DNA of 64,000 bases from Marvinbryantia sp. (GTDB taxonomy: Bacteria > Bacillota > Clostridia > Lachnospirales > Lachnospiraceae). The stretch spans positions 1 to 64,000 of the forward strand of contig JAEDFS010000005.1 of the NCBI GenBank assembly GCA_016297895.1, read 5' to 3'. A model generated the notes under the pieces. That model saw nothing but the letters and a program-made list of their open reading frames with translations, searched no databases and had not been told where the DNA came from. A program made the translations under genes and the position numbers. Below, piece by piece: positions 15,847 to 22,516 of the stretch (its first letter is position 1; the number at the start of each line of letters is the position of its first letter).

Positions 15847-16692
15847 ATGGAATTTAGTTACGGTTATGAGGAGATCCTTAAAAGACTGCCGCAGAGAAGA
15901 GCGGATTCTCACAAAGGAACTTATGGTAAGGTCCTGATTGCTGCGGGAAGCAAAAATATGTGCGGGGCAGCCTATCTTGCAGGAAAAGCGGCTTATCGAA
16001 GCGGTGCAGGACTGGTGTATCTCTATACAGAAGAGTGTAATCGCATGATTCTGCAGCAGCTTCTTCCGGAGGCAGTGCTTCTGACCTATGAAAAAGAGAA
16101 TTGGAGCAGGAAAGAATTCAGGCAGATCCTGGAAGGCAAAGATGCGGTGGCCGCAGGACCGGGGCTTGGAACGGATCCGGTGAAAGCGGAAATCGTCAGG
16201 GAAGTCATAAGAGCCAATGATAAAAAAAGGATCCTGGATGCAGATGCACTGAATATTCTGGCGGCGCATCCACAGTTCTGGTCTGAGCTTAGTTCTCCGC
16301 TTGTGATCACGCCTCACTTAAAAGAGATGGAACGTCTGAGCGGCAGAACGGTATCCGAGATCGGGGCAGATCTTACCGGGACTGCAGCAGAGTTTTCCAG
16401 GACACATGGTGTGGTCACTGTTTTAAAAGATGCAAGAACCAGGGTATCCGATGGCGGAGAAGATTGTTTTGTAAATGTCACCGGTAATCACGGGATGGCC
16501 ACGGGAGGAAGCGGAGATGTGCTGACCGGAGTCATTGCCGGCCTGGCAGCACAGAAAATGAAGCTTTTTGAGGCGGCGGCCCTTGGGGTTGCAGTTCACG
16601 GGATGGCAGGTGATCTTGCGGCAAAGCAGCGGGGTGCAAGATCGATCATGGCAGGAGATATTGCAGACGCTGTGCTTTATGGCATTTCCTGA
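15847..16692 (+). CDS. nnrD: ADP-dependent NAD(P)H-hydrate dehydratase (stand-alone NnrD)
   Basis: A 281-residue ribokinase-fold enzyme that repairs hydrated NAD(P)H. Motifs: KGTYGKVLIAAGSKNMCGAAYLAGKAAYRSGAGLV at the N-terminus (residues 19-53), AAGPGLG, LDADALNIL, TPHLKEMERL and GNHGMATGGSGDVLTGVIAG with the catalytic Asp. Many bacteria fuse this domain to the NnrE epimerase; here only the dehydratase is present and no epimerase was seen in the window. It sits between rex and alr. Confidence 0.92.
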   Translation: MEFSYGYEEILKRLPQRRADSHKGTYGKVLIAAGSKNMCGAAYLAGKAAYRSGAGLVYLYTEECNRMILQQLLPEAVLLTYEKENWSRKEFRQILEGKDAVAAGPGLGTDPVKAEIVREVIRANDKKRILDADALNILAAHPQFWSELSSPLVITPHLKEMERLSGRTVSEIGADLTGTAAEFSRTHGVVTVLKDARTRVSDGGEDCFVNVTGNHGMATGGSGDVLTGVIAGLAAQKMKLFEAAALGVAVHGMAGDLAAKQRGARSIMAGDIADAVLYGIS

Positions 16693-16722
16693 ATAAGGAA
16701 AGGGAAAACGGAGGAGAATGAA

Positions 16723-17895
16723 ATGGAAAAATACAGCAGAGTTTATGCAAAAATTGATCTGGATGCAGCAGCACATAATTTCCGGGAGATGAGAAAGAAT
16801 ATCTCACCGGATACGAAAATGATCGCTGTAATCAAAGCGGACGGCTATGGACATGGGGCGGTACCCATCGGTAAAATGGTACAGGAATATGATTATATAT
16901 GGGGCTTTGCTGCTGCCACGGCAGAAGAAGCCTTTACTCTTCGAAGGGCCGGTCTGGTGAAACCGATCCTGATCCTGGGGTATGTATTCGAAGAACATTA
17001 TGAAGAGCTGGTAAGACAGGATATCCGTCCGGCCGTTTTTCATTACAAAATGGCAAAACAGCTTTCGGATGAAGCATGTCGTCAGAACAAATGCTTTTCC
17101 ATCCATCTGGCGTTGGATACGGGAATGACCAGGATCGGATTTAAGGATGATGACAGGAGCCTGGAAGAAATCAAAAAGATTTCCGGGCTTCCTGGAATCA
17201 GGATCGAGGGTATGTTTACGCATTTTGCGAGAGCGGATGAAACGGATAAGACCTCTGCAAAACGGCAGCTCTCCCGTTATCAGGCATTTGCGGACAGGCT
17301 GGAGCAGGAGGGGATAAAGATCCCCATCCGTCACTGCTCAAACAGTGCGGGGATCATTGAAATGCCGGAAGCTAATCTGAATATCGTACGTGCCGGTATT
17401 ACGATCTATGGTATCTATCCGTCTGACGAAGTAGTTCGATCCAGGGTGGTGCTTCGCCCGGTCATGGAGCTTAAAAGTCATATCTCCTATATCAAAATGG
17501 TGGATCCGGGTGTGGAGGTAAGTTACGGTGGAACTTATGTCACCAGCCGGCCCACCAGGATCGCTACCATTCCGGTAGGATATGCAGATGGTTATCCGCG
17601 GCTTCTTTCCAACAAAGGATGGGTATTGATCCATGGAAAGAAAGCACCGATCCTTGGCCGTGTCTGCATGGATCAGTTTATGGTAGATGTAACGGATATT
17701 CCTGAGGCGGAGGAACTGGATGAAGTCACCCTGCTCGGAAAAGATGGGGAAGCCTCTCTTCCGGTTGAAACTTTAAGCGAACTCTCCGGACGTTTTCCCT
17801 ATGAGTTTGTCTGTGATATCAGCAAGCGGGTTCCCAGAGTATACGTTAAAGACGGTGTTGTTTCGGAACAGAAAGATTTCTTCCACATAGTATAA
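16723..17895 (+). CDS. alr: Alanine racemase
   Basis: A 390-residue PLP enzyme that makes D-alanine for peptidoglycan. The PLP lysine is Lys38 in VIKADGYGHG and the second catalytic base is Tyr268 in VSYGGTYVTSRPTRIATIPVGYADGYPR, with RVCMDQFMVDVTD further on. The TIM barrel and C-terminal beta domain are both complete. The ATG has GGAGGAG upstream. The MazF-like gene follows after 67-76 nt, the same pairing as alr-ndoA in Bacillus but without the antitoxin gene between them. Confidence 0.95.
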   Translation: MEKYSRVYAKIDLDAAAHNFREMRKNISPDTKMIAVIKADGYGHGAVPIGKMVQEYDYIWGFAAATAEEAFTLRRAGLVKPILILGYVFEEHYEELVRQDIRPAVFHYKMAKQLSDEACRQNKCFSIHLALDTGMTRIGFKDDDRSLEEIKKISGLPGIRIEGMFTHFARADETDKTSAKRQLSRYQAFADRLEQEGIKIPIRHCSNSAGIIEMPEANLNIVRAGITIYGIYPSDEVVRSRVVLRPVMELKSHISYIKMVDPGVEVSYGGTYVTSRPTRIATIPVGYADGYPRLLSNKGWVLIHGKKAPILGRVCMDQFMVDVTDIPEAEELDEVTLLGKDGEASLPVETLSELSGRFPYEFVCDISKRVPRVYVKDGVVSEQKDFFHIV

Positions 17896-17971
17896 TAAAA
17901 ACGCATATTCGAAAAAAAATTGGAAATACTCCGGTTAAGACAGAAGTGAACTGTATTGGAGTGTGGAAAGC

Positions 17972-18328
17972 TTGATTATTCGAAGAGGCGATATTTTTTA
18001 TGCGGATTTAAGACCGGTGATCGGTTCGGAACAGGGAGGCATCCGGCCTGTTCTTGTTATTCAGAATGATATTGGAAATAAGCACAGCCCTACGGTCATT
18101 GTGGCGGCAATCACATCCAGAATGAACAAGGCGAAGCTCCCTACCCACATCGAAATTGATGCGCAAAAGTATCATATCGTAAAGGATTCTGTGATTCTTC
18201 TGGAACAGCTTCGTACCATAGACAAAAGCAGGTTGAAGGATAAAGTCTGCCACCTGGATGCAGGAATTCTGCATCAGGTGGACCGTGCTTTGATGATAAG
18301 TCTTGAATTAGGTACATACTTGTCTTGA
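17972..18328 (+). CDS. ndoA: MazF/EndoA (NdoA) family endoribonuclease toxin
   Basis: A 118-residue PemK/MazF-fold protein very like Bacillus Endo[22 protein letters not shown] at the start, [12 protein letters not shown] and [19 protein letters not shown]. The Arg after GGI and the Thr of AAIT match the family catalytic residues, so activity is expected. EndoA enzymes cut mRNA at UACAU-type sites. TTG 17972 is chosen since it aligns with the family N-terminus; GTG 17963 is an alternative. The usual antitoxin gene, ndoAI, is absent: only 67-76 nt separate it from alr. Its own gene is followed by a new promoter for the CBS protein. Confidence 0.9.
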   Translation: MIIRRGDIFYADLRPVIGSEQGGIRPVLVIQNDIGNKHSPTVIVAAITSRMNKAKLPTHIEIDAQKYHIVKDSVILLEQLRTIDKSRLKDKVCHLDAGILHQVDRALMISLELGTYLS

Positions 18329-18353
18329 CGAAAAACGGGAGAAATGCTATATT
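18325..18353 (+). promoter_or_regulatory. Promoter of corC-like/yebC genes
   Basis: TTGACG (18325-18330), overlapping the toxin stop codon, and TATATT (18348-18353) with a 17-nt spacer. Confidence 0.75.
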
Positions 18354-18399
18354 TTAATGAGGTCACAAAAGAACTGTTGTGAGAGAAAGGGAGAAATAA

Positions 18400-19269
18400 G
18401 TGTCAAAGTCGTTTGTAGAACGCCTGGCAAAGCAGTTTGGAATCAATAACTCCAATCCGGAGGATTATATTGAGGAAGAGATTATTTCCATGGTAAATGA
18501 AGGTCATGAGCAGGGAGTAATCAATGCCAATGAGGCGGAGATGATTCAGAATATCTTTGCGTTTACAGACAAGGAAGCACAGGACGTGATGACTCATCGG
18601 AGAAATATCATAGCCGTGGAAGGAAATGCAAGTCTTAAGGAAGCCATGGAATTCATGCTGGATGAACGTCATTCCAGGTTTCCGGTCTTTGAGGATACCA
18701 TAGATAATATCACAGGCATCCTTTTTTTAAAAGATGCCATGCGCTGCCTGATCAAACAGGATTACGGAGCATGGAAGATAAAAGATATACCGGGACTTTT
18801 AAGAAAGGCAGTGTTTATTCCGGAAACGAGAAATATCAGCAGTCTGTTCAGAAGTATGCAGTCCCAGAAGCTTCAGATGGTGATCGTGGCAGATGAGTAT
18901 GGGCAGACAGCCGGACTTGTGGCAATGGAAGATATTCTGGAAGAGATCGTCGGCAATATTCAGGACGAATATGACAATGAAGAGGCAATGATTGAACAGA
19001 TGGAGAACGGGGATTATCTGATCTCCGGTCTTGCTCCGCTGGATGAAGTTGCGGATGTTCTCGGAATTACTTTCGAGGAAGAGGACATTGAGACACTGAA
19101 CGGTTATCTGATCTCAAAACTGGATAAGATTCCCTCAGAGGATGAACGTTCCGAGATCATTGACTACGGATACAGTTTCCGTATCCTGAACGTTGCCAAT
19201 AAGATCATAGAAAAAGTACAGGTACATAAGCTTCCGCAGACTGTAAAAGAGAAGGAAGAAAAGGAATAA
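18400..19269 (+). CDS. CorC/HlyC-like CBS domain protein (soluble, no DUF21 domain)
   Basis: A 289-residue protein with two CBS domains (about 70-190, with DVMTHRRNIIAVEGNAS and FPVFEDTIDNITGILFLKD, then VVADEYGQTAGLVAMEDILEEIVG) and a C-terminal CorC_HlyC transporter-associated domain (about 200-280). Unlike most hemolysin-C family proteins of Firmicutes it has no N-terminal DUF21 membrane domain, resembling E. coli CorC. Such proteins modulate divalent cation transport. The start is GTG 18400 after AAAGGGAG. yebC follows after 15 nt. Confidence 0.87.
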   Translation: MSKSFVERLAKQFGINNSNPEDYIEEEIISMVNEGHEQGVINANEAEMIQNIFAFTDKEAQDVMTHRRNIIAVEGNASLKEAMEFMLDERHSRFPVFEDTIDNITGILFLKDAMRCLIKQDYGAWKIKDIPGLLRKAVFIPETRNISSLFRSMQSQKLQMVIVADEYGQTAGLVAMEDILEEIVGNIQDEYDNEEAMIEQMENGDYLISGLAPLDEVADVLGITFEEEDIETLNGYLISKLDKIPSEDERSEIIDYGYSFRILNVANKIIEKVQVHKLPQTVKEKEEKE

Positions 19270-19284
19270 AGGAGAGAAGAGGAT

Positions 19285-20013
19285 ATGTCAGGACATTCAA
19301 AATTTGCAAATATTAAACACAAAAAGGAAAAAAATGATGCTGCAAAAGGTAAGATCTTTACCATTATCGGAAGAGAACTTGCAGTTGCGGTAAAAGAAGG
19401 CGGAGCAGATCCTGCAAATAACAGTAAGCTCCGTGACGTGATTGCGAAAGCGAAAGCCAACAATATGCCCAATGATACCATTGACCGCGGAATCAAAAAA
19501 GCAGCCGGAGATGCCAACTCTGTCAATTACGAGTATGTTTCCTATGAGGGATACGGACCGGGCGGAATTGCGATCATTGTAGATGCTCTGACAGACAACA
19601 AGAATCGTACTGCTGCAAATGTCAGAAGTGCGTTTACCAAAGGAAACGGAAGCATCGGTACACCTGGCTGTGTATCTTACAGCTTCGATAAAAAGGGACA
19701 GATCATTATTGACAAAGAAGAATGCGAGATGGAAGCAGATGATCTGATGATGCTTGCACTGGATGCAGGTGCAGAAGATTTCTCTGAGGAAGAGGACAGC
19801 TTCGAGATCCTGACAGATCCGGATGAACTTGGCACAGTTCGTGAGGCTCTTGAGAAAGAAGGCATTGCCATGGTTTCCGCTGAGGTGAGCATGATCCCTC
19901 AGAATTATGTGACAGTGACCGATGAGACGGTACTGAAGAATCTGCAGAGAACACTGGATCTTCTGGATGACGATGATGATGTTCAGAACGTATATACCAA
20001 TCTGGAGGAATAA
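19285..20013 (+). CDS. yebC: YebC/PmpR family protein
   Basis: A 242-residue YebC-family protein: MSGHSKFANIKHKKEKNDA at the N-terminus, IGRELAVAVKEGG, AKANNMPNDTIDRGIKKAAG, YEGYGPGGIAIIVDALTDNKNRTAANVR. Members were described as DNA-binding regulators, and more recently as ribosome-associated factors helping difficult peptide bonds. The full family length is present. It is 3 nt upstream of the CFI-box gene, so the two are probably co-translated. Confidence 0.95.
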   Translation: MSGHSKFANIKHKKEKNDAAKGKIFTIIGRELAVAVKEGGADPANNSKLRDVIAKAKANNMPNDTIDRGIKKAAGDANSVNYEYVSYEGYGPGGIAIIVDALTDNKNRTAANVRSAFTKGNGSIGTPGCVSYSFDKKGQIIIDKEECEMEADDLMMLALDAGAEDFSEEEDSFEILTDPDELGTVREALEKEGIAMVSAEVSMIPQNYVTVTDETVLKNLQRTLDLLDDDDDVQNVYTNLEE

Positions 20014-20016
20014 GAA

Positions 20017-20787
20017 ATGGAGAATCTTTACCTGACGGCACTGCATGGTATGCCAAAGCTTCTGGAAATCGACAAGGCAATGGAAAATTTCAAAAGAGGC
20101 CGTTACAGCGGGGCTTTTGAAACCTATTACAGAAATAATCTGAGTACTTTTGAAGCGCTGGAAGAAGGGTATCACAATGCCATTGATAAGGAACAGTATC
20201 TGGCCAACATGGCAGAGGAACTTTCCGGGGCAGCAGCCAAGAAGGTAAATGCGGAAAAACGGCGTGCAAAAAAAGATTCTGTCATGATGGAAATGAATCT
20301 TCGAATGGTGGTTTATGTATTTCCGGCAATTAAAAAATATAAGGGGGATTCTACAGATCCTTTGATCGAAGCACTTTTGAAGTACTGGAAACAGCAGTTT
20401 CCGGAGTCAAAGATCTCAGCAGCATCCTTTGAAGAGATCGAATCCGGATTCCATAAAAAATGGTGCTATATCACAACGGCAGTCTGTGAGACCTTCCATA
20501 AACCCGATGATTGTTATGAGCTGACATTGCTTCGCAATTACAGGGACGGATATCTGTCTGCTCAGCCGGATGGTCCGGAGGTGATCCGGGAATACTACGA
20601 TGTGGCTCCCACCATTGTAAAGCGGATCAACCGGATGGAAAACCGGGAAGTGATCTATCTTGATATCTGGAATACTTTCCTGTATCCCTGTATTTCCATG
20701 ATCGAGAACCATCAGATGGAGGAATGTAAGGATCTGTACATAAAAATGGTCCGCACACTTCAGGAAACCTATTTTTATACACATTAA
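20017..20787 (+). CDS. CFI-box-like protein of unknown function
   Basis: A 256-residue protein with no signal peptide. The N-terminal half is helical and charged (AAAKKVNAEKRRAKKDS near 75-90). The C-terminal part, from Cys150, reads CYITTAVCETFHKPDDCYELTLLRNYRDGYL and later IREYYDVAPTIVKRI, which fits the widespread CFI-box pattern (CFIATA..., LRxFRDxxL, YYxxSPxI). The function of that module is not established. Start ATG 20017 lies 3 nt after yebC, and a terminator follows. The domain match is made from memory of the motif; the rest is unassigned. Confidence 0.75.
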   Translation: MENLYLTALHGMPKLLEIDKAMENFKRGRYSGAFETYYRNNLSTFEALEEGYHNAIDKEQYLANMAEELSGAAAKKVNAEKRRAKKDSVMMEMNLRMVVYVFPAIKKYKGDSTDPLIEALLKYWKQQFPESKISAASFEEIESGFHKKWCYITTAVCETFHKPDDCYELTLLRNYRDGYLSAQPDGPEVIREYYDVAPTIVKRINRMENREVIYLDIWNTFLYPCISMIENHQMEECKDLYIKMVRTLQETYFYTH

Positions 20788-20795
20788 GAGAAAAG

Positions 20796-20821
20796 TCCTG
20801 CGTGAAAGCAGGATTTTTTTT
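20796..20821 (+). terminator. Terminator after the CFI-box gene
   Basis: TCCTGC (20796-20801), loop GTGAAA, GCAGGA (20808-20813), then eight Ts. Confidence 0.88.
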
Positions 20822-20896
20822 CGCTTTATGAATAACTTCCATGGCTGACGGGCATACTTAATCTGTAGGATAAAAGGGACTTAAGCGGAGGGGAAA

Positions 20897-21550
20897 ATGG
20901 AAGAAAAAGAGAAGAGCAGTCAGGAAAACAGTGATGAGATCAAAGAATATGGACAGGTGACCATGAGCCACAAAATTCACCTGATTACCGTGATCGGTGA
21001 GGTGGAGGGGCATGAATGCCTGCCGGCAAACAGCAAGACTACAAAATATGAGCATATTCTTCCACAACTGGCAGCCATAGAAGACAGCAGGGAGATACAG
21101 GGTGTGCTTGTACTTTTGAATACGGTAGGAGGAGATGTGGAGGCGGGACTGGCCATTGCGGAAATGATCGCTTCCCTGAGCAAGCCGACGGTTTCCCTGG
21201 TTCTTGGAGGCAGTCATTCCATCGGAGTTCCCATAGCTGTATCCACAGATTATTCTTTTATTGTGGAGACAGGGACGATGGTGATCCATCCGGTACGGAT
21301 GAACGGAACAGTGATCGGTGCTCCTCAGACGTATGATTATTTTAAACAGATGCAGGATCGGATCCTGGGATTTATTGCTTCTCACTGTCAGGCAAAAAGA
21401 GAACGGCTGGAGCAACTGATGCTGGATACCGGAATGCTGACAAAGGATCTTGGGACGATCCTGGTGGGAAGACGGGCAGTAGAAGAGGGAATCATCAACC
21501 AGGTCGGTGGGATCTCTGATGCTATGGATAAGCTGCACAGTATGATTTAA
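20897..21550 (+). CDS. tepA: ClpP-like serine peptidase (TepA/YmfB type)
   Basis: A 217-residue ClpP-fold protein. The charged N-terminal extension (about 25 residues) is followed by LLNTVGGDVEAGLAIAEMIASL, the nucleophile Ser108 in GGSHSIGVP and His131 in MVIHPVRMNG, as in TepA. TepA was linked to protein export and spore development in Bacillus, where it lies next to spoIIIE; here uppP separates it from ftsK/spoIIIE. The start follows GGAGGGG. It lacks the standard ClpP hydrophobic-groove context needed to predict a ClpX/ClpC partner. Confidence 0.86.
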   Translation: MEEKEKSSQENSDEIKEYGQVTMSHKIHLITVIGEVEGHECLPANSKTTKYEHILPQLAAIEDSREIQGVLVLLNTVGGDVEAGLAIAEMIASLSKPTVSLVLGGSHSIGVPIAVSTDYSFIVETGTMVIHPVRMNGTVIGAPQTYDYFKQMQDRILGFIASHCQAKRERLEQLMLDTGMLTKDLGTILVGRRAVEEGIINQVGGISDAMDKLHSMI

Positions 21551-21553
21551 TAT

Positions 21554-21582
21554 TTGTATCTTCTCCCGAAATGTGATATACT
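21554..21582 (+). promoter_or_regulatory. uppP promoter
   Basis: TTGTAT (21554-21559) and TATACT (21577-21582) with a 17-nt spacer, 34 bp before the uppP start at 21616. Confidence 0.7.
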
Positions 21583-21615
21583 TTTTTATGAATGTGGCTT
21601 TATCGGGAGGTTTGT

Positions 21616-22494
21616 ATGACAATAATACAGTCTGTTTTTCTGGGAATTGTACAGGGATTGACGGAATTTTTGCCGGTTAGCAGTTCCGGTCATCTGTCAA
21701 TTCTCAGAAACCTTTTTGGAATAGAAGCAGATGGGGGGATGCTCTTTGACGCATTGCTGCATCTTGGGACTATGGTGGCAATTATTATGGTATTTCGTAA
21801 AGATCTGCTTCGAATGGCCGGAGAAATACTTTGCATGGGCAGAGATCTTGTCTATAACGGCAGAATGTTTGTGCATAATATAAGAGAACGTGATGCCAGG
21901 AGATATCGAAAACTCGTACATAATAATTATCGGCGTTTTGTGGTGATGATACTGGTGTCTGCCATTCCGACAGCGGTAATAGGATATGCAGCCGCAGATC
22001 TGGTGCAGATAGCAGAAGTGACACTGATCGCACCGGGAGTATGTCTGATTCTCAACAGCGGCCTTCTTCTGGTAGCGGACGCAGTGGAAGCAGGCAAAAA
22101 GGTGCCAAAAGATATCACCTTTACGAATGCATTTCTGATCGGAATTGCACAGGGAATCTCGGTACTACCGGGACTGTCCAGATCAGGCACGACGATCACA
22201 GCCTGCCTGATGAGCGGTTATGACCGGAGGTTTGCCGTAAAGTATTCGTTTATTATGTCGATCCCGGCGGTGATCGGAGCATCACTTTATGAAGTTTTCC
22301 GGATGGGTGCCGATCCGGTATCTTTTGGCCAGATGGCTGTTTATCTCACAGGAGCAGCTGCAGCAGGAGCAGCAGGATATTTCAGTATTCGGAAAATGCT
22401 TGGTATTGTCAGAAAGAAAAAGTTCAAGGGATTTGCTCTTTACTGTCTGATCATTGGAATTGCTGCCATTGTGGGACATTTTCTGACAAGATAG
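21616..22494 (+). CDS. uppP: Undecaprenyl-diphosphatase UppP/BacA
   Basis: A 292-residue integral membrane phosphatase that recycles undecaprenyl diphosphate for wall synthesis and gives bacitracin tolerance. Signatures: GLTEFLPVSSSGHL at residues 14-27 and LPGLSRSGTTIT in the second half. It has seven or eight hydrophobic segments and a charged loop (about 80-110, rich in Arg/Asn/His) between the second and third that is longer than usual. ATG 21616 is preferred to 21592 because GGGAGG lies 5 nt upstream. Confidence 0.94.
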   Translation: MTIIQSVFLGIVQGLTEFLPVSSSGHLSILRNLFGIEADGGMLFDALLHLGTMVAIIMVFRKDLLRMAGEILCMGRDLVYNGRMFVHNIRERDARRYRKLVHNNYRRFVVMILVSAIPTAVIGYAAADLVQIAEVTLIAPGVCLILNSGLLLVADAVEAGKKVPKDITFTNAFLIGIAQGISVLPGLSRSGTTITACLMSGYDRRFAVKYSFIMSIPAVIGASLYEVFRMGADPVSFGQMAVYLTGAAAAGAAGYFSIRKMLGIVRKKKFKGFALYCLIIGIAAIVGHFLTR

Positions 22495-22516
22495 GATGGA
22501 TTCAGGGGAGAAATAT

